DNA from: Streptomyces davaonensis JCM 4913 | Lineage (GTDB): Bacteria > Actinomycetota > Actinomycetes > Streptomycetales > Streptomycetaceae | Direction: 5' to 3' | DNA: 64,000 bases | Assembly: GCF_000349325.1 (NCBI RefSeq) | Contig: NC_020504.1 | Coordinates: forward strand, 5,118,053 to 5,182,052 | Part shown: positions 17,587 through 26,447 of the stretch, one piece after another | How the letters are laid out: each line of letters begins with the position of its first letter | How positions within the stretch are numbered: the first letter of the stretch is position 1 | Program-made: the position numbers and the translations under genes | Notes under the pieces: generated by a model | Seen by the model: the letters and a program-made list of their open reading frames with translations, nothing else | Database searches by the model: none | Told to the model about the DNA's origin: nothing

Positions 17587-18384
17587 TCAGGCGGCGAGCA
17601 CGAGTGCGGGTACGGCGGGGGGCGGGCCGCGCCGGATCACCGTGTGCTGGAGCGCCGCGGTGCGGGGCTCGGGGACCGCGAGCAGGGCGGTGCGCGGCCG
17701 GCGCGGGCCCGTGCCGGGCAGGTCCGGGAGCCCGGCCCGCAGGGTGCGGACCAGGGCGAGGGCCGCGCGCAGGGACCGTACGGCCGCACCCTCGGCGAGG
17801 GAGTGGGCCGAGAGGCCGATCAGGCGGCGCAGGGCCAGGTCGCCGCGGCGCAGCAGCCAGCCGGCGGCGAGGGCCGCGAGCAGATGGCCGAGCAGCATCG
17901 GCAGGGACGGCAGCAGCGACGCGGAGTCGGTGACGGTCTCGGCCGGGTGGTGCGCCTGGAGGGGGGCAGGACTGAGCCGGGCCTCGGTGAGGATCTTGTG
18001 GGCCTGGGCGGGGCTGATGGCCGCCGCCGTGGTGCCGCAGACCAGCCGCGCGGCCTGCGCGACGAGCGAGGCGTCGGAGGCGGTGGCGGCCGAGCCGGCG
18101 TCCGCCCCGTGCTGGCCGAGCCCGAACAGGGTGTGCAGGACGGTCTGTCCGAGCGCGAGCAGGGCCGCGATGCCGGGCATCGAGCGCTCACGACCGGCGA
18201 GCGGTACGGCGACCGCGAGGACCGCGAGGAATCCGGCGCCCAGTGTCCACAGCGGTATCGAGGCGCAGGAGCCGAGTGCGTGTCCGCCCGCGGCCAGCAC
18301 GACACAGACCGCGGCGAACACCGCGGCCCGCAGGATCCGGACGTCACGTCCGGGGCGCGCCGTGCGCTGGTGGGGGGCACTCAT
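17587..18384 (-). CDS. Integral membrane protein of the copper cassette, function unknown
   Basis: 265 residues with hydrophobic spans near 20-40, 43-63, 70-90 and 160-185, and a His-containing hydrophilic stretch (residues ~145-155). No family is recognised with confidence. It is the first gene of the leftward copper run, 140 bp from ycnI, and the His-rich loops would fit metal handling, but that is guilt by association. Confidence 0.7.
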   Translation of the reverse strand: MSAPHQRTARPGRDVRILRAAVFAAVCVVLAAGGHALGSCASIPLWTLGAGFLAVLAVAVPLAGRERSMPGIAALLALGQTVLHTLFGLGQHGADAGSAATASDASLVAQAARLVCGTTAAAISPAQAHKILTEARLSPAPLQAHHPAETVTDSASLLPSLPMLLGHLLAALAAGWLLRRGDLALRRLIGLSAHSLAEGAAVRSLRAALALVRTLRAGLPDLPGTGPRRPRTALLAVPEPRTAALQHTVIRRGPPPAVPALVLAA

Positions 18385-18607
18385 GGCGGCCCCATCATCG
18401 CACCGGCCTTACGGCCCTCATACGGCAGGTCCGCAAGGTGGCCTACGAGCGGAAGGTCCCCCTCTGGGGTGAACCAGTCCCACATACACCGTTGACGACT
18501 TCCCGCGCATCGCCCATATGGGCGGTATCACGTCAACGATGTGCTTACACCCGGGCGTGGGCGGCAATACGTAACGGTATGTCGAGCCGCGGCCGGGAGG
18601 CTGGAGC

Positions 18608-19060
18608 ATGAGCATCTGGTGGTCACTCCATTTGCGGCGTGAGGCTGCGAGCGTTCCGCTCGCCCGGCGGCTGTTGCTCGGCACCATGGAGAGCGCGGGC
18701 GTGGACCCGGACGTGTCGTACGACCTGTCCATCGCGCTGAGCGAGGCGTGTGCGAATGCCGTGGAGCACGGCGGGGGCATCGGGCGCGACGGCGGTGGTG
18801 AGGCGTACCGGGTCACCGCGTATCTGGACGGCGAGACCTGCCGGATCGAGGTCGCCGACTCCGGACCCGGCTTCGGCGGGGTGAGCCGGGACTCGCGTCC
18901 GATGTCCATGGAGGCCGAGGACGGGCGGGGGCTCTATCTCATCCAGGAGCTCGCGGACCACGTCCACATCGGCACCGAACCGGGGCTCGGTGGCGCGGTG
19001 GTGAGCTTCGACAAGATCCTCAAGTGGCGGAAGGACGCCTCGCCTTTGATGGCCGTCTAG
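18608..19060 (+). CDS. SpoIIAB/RsbW-like ATP-binding protein
   Basis: 150 residues, essentially one GHKL ATPase domain. N-box SEACANAVEHG near residue 45, G1 box VADSGPGFG near residue 87 and G2-type GRGLYLIQ near residue 110. Streptomyces has many such proteins; they act as anti-sigma factors/serine kinases or in osmotic and developmental signalling. ATG at 18608 follows GGGAGG at about nine bases. It lies alone, divergent from the copper cassette and just left of the accessory gene cluster. Confidence 0.85.
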   Translation: MSIWWSLHLRREAASVPLARRLLLGTMESAGVDPDVSYDLSIALSEACANAVEHGGGIGRDGGGEAYRVTAYLDGETCRIEVADSGPGFGGVSRDSRPMSMEAEDGRGLYLIQELADHVHIGTEPGLGGAVVSFDKILKWRKDASPLMAV

Positions 19061-19346
19061 ACGGTCGTCCAGCGGTGATCGGCCAGTGTTTTGCGTCACC
19101 ATTTCCGGAAAGCGGCAGTGAGGTATGTGAACCGCGAATCAGAAATCGCCGATGGCCTGAAGTGGAGGTCCGAAATCCGCCTTCATCAAGGGCTGGATTT
19201 AGTCACGCGGCCCGCTCGAAGAGCCGTCGAGGACGGCTCAAGACCTGCTGTTCTCTGGGGTGTTGCAGCTGAGCTGACGCTTTCCGGCCACTCTTGACGA
19301 AGCTTTTGCTTGACTGGTTATTGCCCTTCATACAGCCTCGTGATTC

Positions 19347-20267
19347 ATGACGATAGGTCGCCGAAAGCGTCAACTTGAAGAGTTGTCTCACTTTCTACGG
19401 ACCCGGCGAATGCGACTGTCCCCGGCGGAAGTCGGGCTCAGTGCCTCGGGTCGCCGACGTACTCCCGGACTGCGCAGAGAGGAAGTGGCCGTCCTCGCCG
19501 GGGTCGGCACATCCTGGTACACCTGGCTGGAACAGGGCCGGGACATCAACGTCTCCGAATCGGTCCTCGGCGCGATCAGCGGAGCGCTACGGCTCAACCC
19601 CGCCGAGGAGATCTACCTGTACCGGCTCGCCGGCTTGAAGACACCCGACGTCGACCAGCGGGCGGACAGCGGTCCCGCCGACCCCGAGCGGCTGGCCGAG
19701 ATCGTAAACCACTGGTTTCCCAACCCGGCGCTGGTCCGGGACCGCAGCTGGAACATCCTGGCCGCCAACTCGGCCGTTCCCGAGTTCCTGGGCTTTCCGG
19801 GGCCCGGCGGGAACATCCTGGTGGAGTTCTTCACCGACCCCACCTGCCGCAAGCGTTACGCCCATGCCGACGCGCTCGCCCGCAGCACGGTCGCCCGCTT
19901 CCGCGCGGACGTGGCCGACTGCTTCGGCCGCCCGGAGGTCGAGCGCATCCTCGACGAGCTCAACGACAGGAGCCCGGAGTTCGCCGAACTGTGGGGCGGC
20001 CACGAAGTGCTGGAACCCGCCACGAGCCGGACCAAGGAGATCAGCCACGACAGCGCCGGAGTGCTCAGCTTCGACGTGCACGAATGGGAACTCGCCGCCG
20101 ACCACGAGGTCCAGCTGGTCCTGCACATGCCGACGGTGCAGGAGACGCGCGACAAGCTGGACGCCTTCTTCGCCGCGGCCGGTCCGGACGATCCGGACCG
20201 GCCGGGCGAGGACGGCGCGGGAGATGACGACGATCAGCTGCCGTCGAACGCCGTCGCGGCCGCGTAG
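19347..20267 (+). CDS. MmyB-type helix-turn-helix regulator
   Basis: 306 residues. The N-terminal ~80 residues hold an XRE helix-turn-helix (RRTPGLRREEVAVLAGVG then SWYTWLEQG), and residues ~110-270 match the MmyB ligand-binding domain (NHWFPNPALVRDRSWNILAAN). MmyB is the activator of methylenomycin synthesis, where the ligand is a furan autoregulator. The gene is convergent with, and overlaps by 34 bp, the last gene of the AvrD cluster, so it is a natural candidate for cluster control. The upstream DNA is less GC-rich than its neighbours. C-terminus is acidic. Confidence 0.85.
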   Translation: MTIGRRKRQLEELSHFLRTRRMRLSPAEVGLSASGRRRTPGLRREEVAVLAGVGTSWYTWLEQGRDINVSESVLGAISGALRLNPAEEIYLYRLAGLKTPDVDQRADSGPADPERLAEIVNHWFPNPALVRDRSWNILAANSAVPEFLGFPGPGGNILVEFFTDPTCRKRYAHADALARSTVARFRADVADCFGRPEVERILDELNDRSPEFAELWGGHEVLEPATSRTKEISHDSAGVLSFDVHEWELAADHEVQLVLHMPTVQETRDKLDAFFAAAGPDDPDRPGEDGAGDDDDQLPSNAVAAA

Positions 20268-20647
20268 GAGTCCTCGAAGGTCTGATACCGCTGGATGAGG
20301 CCGTCGCGGACCGTGATCCGGATCGCGAAGGGGCCCGAGAACGACTTGCCGGTCGAGACTATTTTGTGGCTGAACTCCCCGAGGACAAAGGCGTCCTCCC
20401 CGTCCACGGCGATGCGCTCGACGTCGAAGCGCTGGGTGTCCACCGCGGCCACGAAGCGCTGGAAGTACCCCTCCACCTCATGACGGCCGACCAGGTGCCC
20501 CGTCCACGGGACGACGGGGGCGCCCGCCACCACCAGCTCCGTCCGCTCGGCGAACAGCTCCGGCAGCCCGGGCAGATCACCCACTCCGAACCGGTTGAAG
20601 AACTCCTGGACGGTGTCCGCGGTGGAGCGGACCGAATGCTGCGTCAT
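20234..20647 (-). CDS. SnoaL/NTF2-like fold protein
   Basis: 137 residues of a cone-shaped NTF2-like fold (EFFNRFGVGDLPGLPELFAE, then the RITVRDGLIQRYQTFEDS end). Such proteins act as polyketide cyclases, isomerases or binding proteins in secondary metabolism. ATG at 20647 overlaps the stop of the flavin monooxygenase (ATGA), so they are coupled. Possible role: hydrolysis, cyclisation or isomerisation of the cluster product. Its last 34 bp overlap the convergent regulator gene. Confidence 0.83.
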   Translation of the reverse strand: MTQHSVRSTADTVQEFFNRFGVGDLPGLPELFAERTELVVAGAPVVPWTGHLVGRHEVEGYFQRFVAAVDTQRFDVERIAVDGEDAFVLGEFSHKIVSTGKSFSGPFAIRITVRDGLIQRYQTFEDSYAAATAFDGS

Positions 20648-22173
20648 GCGCTGTGTCCTTCCTTGGTGAGGCTGCCGGCCGGGGCCAGCGTGGCCAGATG
20701 GCCGTGGATCCGGGTCAGTTCCGGGGTGGTGTCCTGGGCGGCGACATAGTGGTCCGGGCGGACCAGGACGGCGGAGAAGCGCCGGCCCGGCGCCGAGCGC
20801 ACCGTCAGCAGACCGCCGTACGTCTCGGTCAGCTCGGTCAGCCGGGGCGGGCGGGTGCCGGTGGGCGGGAGAGAGACGAGCAGTGTGTAGCGGTCGACCG
20901 GCAGGGACTCGCGCAGGGCGTCGTCCGAGAGCAGATGGCCGTTGCGGTTGCTCGGGCGGCGCAGCCGTCCGGACCGGTCCTCGTCGACGGCGGGGCCGGC
21001 CGGGTAGTGGTTGGTCAGACCCGCCAGCCACGGCGAGTAGAAGCGATCGAAGACGCCGGAGCGCTCGGCGAACCGCGCCGAGACATCGCGCAGCGCGATC
21101 TGCCAGCGCTTGGCGAGCATCCACGCCTTCGTCTGCACCTCGGCCTGCTTCACCACGCCCTGGGCGACCGCGGCGCGCTCCACGCCGTAGCTGTCCAACA
21201 GCCCCGGCGCGGCCGCGCCGCGGTGCACCAGGGCCAGCTTCCAGGCGAGGTTGTGGGCGTCGGTCACCCCGGTGTTCAGGCCCTGGCCGCCCGCCGGGCT
21301 GTGGATGTGCGCAGCGTCGCCCGCGAGGAAGACCCGTCCGGCGCGGAACCGCTCGGCGTGCCGGGCGTGGATGGAGAACGTGGTCTGCCAGGAGACGTCG
21401 TACAGCTTCAGGCCGCCGGGGCCCCGCTTGTCGACGAAGTCCTGGAGGACCTCCTCGGTGAGGTCCTCGGGGCGCATGCCGGGCGGGCCCGCGGTGAACA
21501 CGCGGAAGCGGCCGTTGTAGAGCGGGACCAGGACCATGATCCCGTTCTTCGTGCAGTAGTAGTGCACGGCGTCCCGCTGGAGGTCCCCGTCGATCGCGGT
21601 GTCGGCGAGGATGAACACGTTGGGATAGGTGGCGCCCTTGAACTCCACACCCAGCGACTTGCGGACCATGCTGCCCGCGCCGTCGCCGCCGATGACGTAG
21701 GCGAACTCCTCGGTGGACTCGGTGCCGTCCGGGGAGCGCAGGGTCGCCAGCACGCCGTCCGGGTCCTGGCTCAGCCGGGTCAGCTCCGTGCGCCACTCGA
21801 TCCGGCCGCCGAAGTCGGTGAACGCCTCGCGCAGCAGTTCCTCGACGTCCGGCTGGACGATCACCATCGGGCGGGTGCGGTCGCCGAAGACGATGTCGCA
21901 GATCGGGTCGGTGCCGGAGTTGTAGCGGAAAGAGTGCACGGGCAGACCGTGCTTGTCGATGTATGCGGTGGCGCCGAGGCCGCGGAACACCTCCAGGGTG
22001 CGGGGCCACACCATCAGCGCCTTGGTCAGCGGGCTGGGCGCGTCGGTCTTGTCCACCAGGCGCACCGGGGTGCCCCGGCGGGCCAGTTCGGCGGCGGCGG
22101 TCAGGCCGACCGGGCCCGCGCCGACGACCAGCACCGGCCTGCTGTCGGGCCCGCTCGTCTCGGGCTTGCTCAT
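20644..22173 (-). CDS. FAD-dependent monooxygenase (PHBH/aromatic hydroxylase class)
   Basis: 509 residues. Rossmann motif GAGPVGLTAAAELARRG near residue 19, DG motif region IGGDGAGS near residue 160, and the second FAD motif GDAAHIHSPAGGQGLNTGV near residue 285. A thioredoxin-like C-terminal domain follows, as in PgaE/RdmE-type polyketide hydroxylases. Uses NAD(P)H and O2 to hydroxylate a ring or an enol. ATG at 22173 overlaps the stop of the MFS gene; the stop overlaps the SnoaL-like gene. Confidence 0.9.
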   Translation of the reverse strand: MSKPETSGPDSRPVLVVGAGPVGLTAAAELARRGTPVRLVDKTDAPSPLTKALMVWPRTLEVFRGLGATAYIDKHGLPVHSFRYNSGTDPICDIVFGDRTRPMVIVQPDVEELLREAFTDFGGRIEWRTELTRLSQDPDGVLATLRSPDGTESTEEFAYVIGGDGAGSMVRKSLGVEFKGATYPNVFILADTAIDGDLQRDAVHYYCTKNGIMVLVPLYNGRFRVFTAGPPGMRPEDLTEEVLQDFVDKRGPGGLKLYDVSWQTTFSIHARHAERFRAGRVFLAGDAAHIHSPAGGQGLNTGVTDAHNLAWKLALVHRGAAAPGLLDSYGVERAAVAQGVVKQAEVQTKAWMLAKRWQIALRDVSARFAERSGVFDRFYSPWLAGLTNHYPAGPAVDEDRSGRLRRPSNRNGHLLSDDALRESLPVDRYTLLVSLPPTGTRPPRLTELTETYGGLLTVRSAPGRRFSAVLVRPDHYVAAQDTTPELTRIHGHLATLAPAGSLTKEGHSA

Positions 22174-23741
22174 GAGGTCTCTCCCATCGTGATCGGTTCC
22201 CGGGTGTCGTGTTCGGCGGCGGCCGTGGTCTTCTCGGCCGGGGCGGGGCGCAGCATCCGCATGATCAGCGGGGCGCCCAGCGCGCACACGGCGGCGAGCA
22301 GCCACAGCACGGTGTGCAGGGCGGAGGTGTAGGCGTCCGAGACGTAGGCGATGAAGTCGGCCTGCTGGGCGGCGGGCACCTCGTCGGCGGCCGCGCTGAT
22401 CTCGCCCTGCACGACCCGGTTGGCGAGGTCGCCGACGCCGCCCTCCCAGCCCTCGGGGTGGTCGAGGTTGCCCTGGACGATGCTGACCAGCACCGAGCCC
22501 ATCCCGGCGATCGCGACGGCCTCGCCGGTCAGCCGCATGGTGTTGAACAGTCCGGCCGCCATGCCCGCCCGGCTCGCCTCCACGGCACCGATCGCGGCGC
22601 CGTCGAGCAGACCGAAGGAGATGCCGACGCCGGTGCCGATGACGAGCAGCGGACCGGCGATCGCGGCGGTCGTGGAGTGCTGGTCGAGGACGGTGAGCCA
22701 GGCCGCGCCGCCCGCCACCAGCAGCAGGCTCACCCCGAGCAGCACCGAGGCGGAGACCTTGCGCGCGAGCACCCCGCTGATCACGGGCAGGGCCAGCACC
22801 GGGCCGCTGAGCAGCAGCATGGTCAGACCGGCCCGCTGCGAGCTCATGCCGTTGACCCCGATGAAGAAGGACGGCAGGAACACCAGCAGACACACGAAGC
22901 CGAAGGCCAGCAGCACCGGCATCAGGCTGACCGCGGCGAACTTCGGCTCCCGCAGCAGCGACAGCTCCAGCATCGGCCGCGCCCGCCGCTTCTCGATCCG
23001 CACGAACGCCGTCATCAGGACGACGGACAGGACCGCGAGGGCCAGTACGACCGGGTGGGCCCAGCCGAGCTGCGGGCCCTCGACCAGGGCGAGGGTGAAG
23101 GCGAACAGGGCGCCGCTGAAGGTGGTCGCGCCGGCGTAGTCCACGCCGGAGGCCTCCGGGTCGCGGGACTCGGCCAGCGCCGGGCGCAGCAGCAGGACGG
23201 CCGCGGCGACGGCGGCATGGGCCAGGAACACCGAGCGCCAGCCCCAGGCCCCGACGAGCAGCCCGGACAGCGAGGGGCCGAGGGCGAGTCCGAGCCCGAA
23301 GGAGGAGCCGAGGAAACCGAACGCCCGCGCCCGGGCCGCGCCCTCGTAGGCCTGGGCGAGCAGCGCGGTCGCCGCGGTGAGCACCATCGCCGCGCCGACA
23401 CCGGCCGCGCCACGCAGCACGTCGATCAGCACGACCTCGGAGACGAGGGCGCAACCGGCCGTGCACAGCACGAACACGATCAGGCCGAGCGTGAACATCC
23501 GGCGGCGGCCGAGCAGATCGGCGAGCGATCCGGCGACCAGCATCACGCTGGCGAAGGTGAGGTTGTAGGCGTTGACGACCCACTGCACGGTCACCAGCGA
23601 GGCGTCCAGATCGCTGCCGAGGTCGGGCAGGGCGACGGAGGTTCCGGTCAGGGAAGCGGGCAGCAGTCCGCAGGAGACACAGACCGCGAGCAGAGTGAGG
23701 ACGGGACGGGAGCGCAGGGCACCCGTCGAAGGAGTGGACAC
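22170..23741 (-). CDS. MFS drug exporter (DHA2, 14-TM)
   Basis: 523 residues with about 14 membrane segments. Motif A is GSLADLLGRRR between TM2 and TM3 and a motif C-like SFGLGLALGPSLSG lies in TM5, marking an antiporter exporter of the EmrB/QacA group. Starts at GTG 23741 (GGAG about eight bases upstream). Likely exports the cluster product or gives self-resistance. The stop overlaps the FAD monooxygenase start. Confidence 0.9.
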   Translation of the reverse strand: MSTPSTGALRSRPVLTLLAVCVSCGLLPASLTGTSVALPDLGSDLDASLVTVQWVVNAYNLTFASVMLVAGSLADLLGRRRMFTLGLIVFVLCTAGCALVSEVVLIDVLRGAAGVGAAMVLTAATALLAQAYEGAARARAFGFLGSSFGLGLALGPSLSGLLVGAWGWRSVFLAHAAVAAAVLLLRPALAESRDPEASGVDYAGATTFSGALFAFTLALVEGPQLGWAHPVVLALAVLSVVLMTAFVRIEKRRARPMLELSLLREPKFAAVSLMPVLLAFGFVCLLVFLPSFFIGVNGMSSQRAGLTMLLLSGPVLALPVISGVLARKVSASVLLGVSLLLVAGGAAWLTVLDQHSTTAAIAGPLLVIGTGVGISFGLLDGAAIGAVEASRAGMAAGLFNTMRLTGEAVAIAGMGSVLVSIVQGNLDHPEGWEGGVGDLANRVVQGEISAAADEVPAAQQADFIAYVSDAYTSALHTVLWLLAAVCALGAPLIMRMLRPAPAEKTTAAAEHDTREPITMGETS

Positions 23742-23788
23742 AGGAACTCCAGATTCGAGGTGTGGAGGGACTCGCAGAAGCCGATGCG

Positions 23789-25066
23789 CTACGGCCGTGG
23801 CATGCGCGCCTGCTCGACGCCCCACAGCAGCAGCACGAGCGCGGCAAGGCCGCCCCCGGCCGCGCACACTCCGGCCCACCCGGCGGCGGAGTGCACGACG
23901 CCCGAGAGCGCCGAACCCGCCGCGCCGCCCAGGAAATAGGCGGTCATGTAGGCCATCGTGATCCGGCTGCGGGCCTCGGGACGCAGCCGGTAAAGGACGC
24001 CGAGGTTGGTCGCCTGGGCGCCCTGCACACCGAAGTCGAGCAGCAGCACCCCGAGCACCAGGCACACCAGCAGGTGCCCCCCGTCCAGGGCGAGCAGCCC
24101 CCAGGCGGCCAGGTTCGCGGCGTACAGCAGGGTCGAGGCCAGCCGGTCCCGGCCGCGGTCCACCAGTGGCCCCATCGCCCGCGCGGCCAGCGCCCCGGCC
24201 GCCCCCAGCAGCCCGAACGCGCCGATCAGGGCCTCGCCGTACGCGTACGGCGGCTCGGCCAGCAGGAACGCCGCCGAGGTCCAGAAGACGCTGAAGGAGG
24301 CGAAGGTGAGGAAGCCGTACAGGCAGCGCAACCGGAGCAGCGGCTCCTGGCCGACCACCGAGACCACCGAGCGCAGCAGGGCGAAGTAGCCGAGCCGCTC
24401 GGCGGGTTCGAGGTCGGGCAGCAGCCGCCACAGCAGCGCCGCGAGCACCAGCATCCCCACCGCAGCGACCGCGAACACCGAGCGCCAGCTGCCGGTCCAC
24501 TCGGCCAGCAGGCCCGCGCCGGTGCGGGCGAGCAGGACGCCGAGGAGGACCCCGCTGAGCATCCGGCCGGTGACCCGGCCGCGTTGCTCGGGCTTGGCGA
24601 GCGCGGCGGCGAACGCCACCAACAGGGGGGCGCCCACCGCCGACACCGCCATCAGACCGGACAGCACGACCAGTGCGGCGACCGAGGGCGCGGCGGCCGA
24701 CGCGGCCTGCCCCAGGGCGGTCGCCAGCAGCATGGCCACCAGCAGCCGGCGCCGGTTCACCGTGTCGCCGAGCGGCACCAGCAAAGCGAGGCCCACGGTG
24801 TACCCGGCGGTGGACGCCGTGACCACCAGGGACGCGGCGGTGCTGCCGACGCCGAACGCCGAGGCGATCGAGGTGAGCAGGGGATGCGCGTAGTAGATGT
24901 TGGCCACCGCCAGACCGGCGGCCACGGCGAACACCGTGACCAGCCGGTCCGGCAGTCCACCGGCCGGGCGCAGCGCCCCCGGGCCGGCATGGGTTCCCTC
25001 GACCCAGGCCGAAGCCGAGGCCGGGGCTGAGGCAGCCCCATCGCCGCCGCTCGACACGGCTGCCAT
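23789..25066 (-). CDS. MFS transporter (DHA1-like, 12-TM)
   Basis: 425 residues with about 12 membrane segments, including NIYYAHPLL in TM1, motif A-like VPLGDTVNRRR and other features of sugar-efflux/YnfM-like permeases. ATG at 25066 has AAGGAA eight bases upstream; an earlier in-frame ATG at 25156 overlaps the stop of the reductase gene (ATGA) and would add a basic 30-residue leader, so the start is uncertain. A second exporter in the same unit suggests two export steps or two products. Confidence 0.85.
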   Translation of the reverse strand: MAAVSSGGDGAASAPASASAWVEGTHAGPGALRPAGGLPDRLVTVFAVAAGLAVANIYYAHPLLTSIASAFGVGSTAASLVVTASTAGYTVGLALLVPLGDTVNRRRLLVAMLLATALGQAASAAAPSVAALVVLSGLMAVSAVGAPLLVAFAAALAKPEQRGRVTGRMLSGVLLGVLLARTGAGLLAEWTGSWRSVFAVAAVGMLVLAALLWRLLPDLEPAERLGYFALLRSVVSVVGQEPLLRLRCLYGFLTFASFSVFWTSAAFLLAEPPYAYGEALIGAFGLLGAAGALAARAMGPLVDRGRDRLASTLLYAANLAAWGLLALDGGHLLVCLVLGVLLLDFGVQGAQATNLGVLYRLRPEARSRITMAYMTAYFLGGAAGSALSGVVHSAAGWAGVCAAGGGLAALVLLLWGVEQARMPRP

Positions 25067-25152
25067 GTGCCGTTCCTTCCGGCGGACCTGAACTGCCGGA
25101 CGGAGCCTGGCGATACGGCCTCCGGCCGAGCGGATCGCGGCGATGGGTGTCG

Positions 25153-26103
25153 TCATGGAACCAGCACGATCTTTCCGGTGGTGCGGTTGGACTCGCCGTA
25201 CTCGTGCGCCTTCGCGGCCTCGGCGAGCTTGAACACCTGGTCCACGCGCACCTTCAGCCGCCCCGCCTCGACCAGCGTGGCGAGCGCTTCGAGCCCGGCG
25301 TGGTCGGGCTCGACCAGGAAGCCGGTCACCCGGACGCCCAAGCTCGCGGCGAGGGTGGTCAGTTCGGGACTGACGTGCCCGATCACGGTGATCAGCAGGC
25401 CGCCCGGGCGCAGGGTGCGCAGCAGGTCGAAGCTGTGCTCCCCGCCGAGCAGATCGAGGACGACGTCCTGCCCGGTGACCGTGTGGTGCAGCGGACCCGC
25501 CGTGTAATCGACCGGGTGGTCCACGCCGACCTCGCGCAGGAAGTCGTGCTTCTCCGCGCGGGCGGTGCCGGTGACCTCGGCGCCGTGCGACCGGGCGATC
25601 TGGGCGGCGAGATGGCCGACGCCGCCCGCCGCCGCGGTGACCAGCACCTTGTCGCCGAGGCCGATGCGCGCGGTCTCCACCAGCGTCTGCCAGGCGGTGA
25701 GCCCCGCCAGCGGCAGCGCGGCCGCCTCCTCGAAGCTCAGCCCCTCGGGCTTGCGGGCGAACTGCCGTGCGGGCGCGGTCACATACTCGGCGTACGCCCC
25801 GCCCGGCCGGGGGAAGCCGATGAGGCCGAACACCTCGTCGCCGGGCTCGAACCGGGTCACCCGGGGCCCGGACTCCACGACCCCCGCGACATCCCAGCCC
25901 TGCACGAACGGCGGGGCGCCCAGGGCGCCGGACGGGAACACTCCGGCGCGGATCTTCCAGTCGACGGGGTTCACACCCGCCGCCGAGACCCGCACCAGCA
26001 CCTCGGTGGGCAGCGGCTGCGGGCGCTCGACCTCGGTCAGGCGCAGCACGTCCGGGGCGCCGACCCCGGTGGTGACGGCGGCATTCATCGGTACGGCGGT
26101 CAT
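25153..26103 (-). CDS. NAD(P)-dependent quinone/enoyl reductase (MDR, zinc-free type)
   Basis: 316 residues of the medium-chain dehydrogenase/reductase family, quinone-oxidoreductase branch. The N-terminal catalytic domain has AAGVNPVDWKIRAG; the Rossmann motif AAAGGVG lies near residue 155, and the structural-zinc cysteines are absent. Such enzymes reduce C=C bonds of enones or of an enoyl-ACP. ATG at 26103 overlaps the stop of the ACP gene, and the stop overlaps the following MFS start, so it belongs firmly to the cluster. Confidence 0.88.
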   Translation of the reverse strand: MTAVPMNAAVTTGVGAPDVLRLTEVERPQPLPTEVLVRVSAAGVNPVDWKIRAGVFPSGALGAPPFVQGWDVAGVVESGPRVTRFEPGDEVFGLIGFPRPGGAYAEYVTAPARQFARKPEGLSFEEAAALPLAGLTAWQTLVETARIGLGDKVLVTAAAGGVGHLAAQIARSHGAEVTGTARAEKHDFLREVGVDHPVDYTAGPLHHTVTGQDVVLDLLGGEHSFDLLRTLRPGGLLITVIGHVSPELTTLAASLGVRVTGFLVEPDHAGLEALATLVEAGRLKVRVDQVFKLAEAAKAHEYGESNRTTGKIVLVP

Positions 26104-26339
26104 CGGCCGCTCCGCTCGTCGAGATAGGCGGCCCACTCGGACAGCTTCTGGCCGAGGACCAGATCGCCCTCCGGCACTTCGATGCCGTACGCGCGCTGGA
26201 TGTACAGGGCGATCTCGATCAGCGTGAGCGAGTCAAGCGAGAGGTCCTCCAGAGTCCGCTCCGGATCGACCTCCTCGATGGGGATCTCGGCCTTGTCGGC
26301 AATGAACGCGACCAGTCCGGGATAAGCCGTGACAGGCAT
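26100..26339 (-). CDS. Acyl carrier protein
   Basis: 79 residues. Phosphopantetheine attachment Ser in LSLDSLTLIEIAL near residue 39 (DSL motif), embedded in the usual four-helix ACP. ATG at 26339 is chosen by the strong GGAGGGAG ribosome site. It would carry the acyl/beta-ketoacyl intermediate made by the adjoining ketosynthase. It is a dedicated, non-FabD-cluster ACP; none of the other fatty-acid-synthase genes is nearby. Confidence 0.93.
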   Translation of the reverse strand: MPVTAYPGLVAFIADKAEIPIEEVDPERTLEDLSLDSLTLIEIALYIQRAYGIEVPEGDLVLGQKLSEWAAYLDERSGR

Positions 26340-26447
26340 CTCGTACTCCCTCCTCGGAGCCGTGCTCCGGGGCATGCGTGGATCGGTTGAGGCGGGGGTG
26401 AACGGTGTGCGGGCGTCGCCGGGCTGGGTGGGGGGCGGCGAAGAAGG

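Noticed and set aside
19295..19335. TTGACG/TTGACT hexamers before the MmyB-type regulator as a promoter
   Set aside because: No -10 at a normal spacing could be settled on, so I did not list it as a promoter.
20653..22332. Long rightward frame opposite the flavin monooxygenase
   Set aside because: High-GC antisense frame; the leftward strand has the full FAD-binding motifs.
25067..25156. Longer N-terminus for the 12-TM MFS transporter
   Set aside because: Possible (ATGA overlap) but the internal ATG at 25066 has the better ribosome site; the extension is basic and non-conserved-looking.
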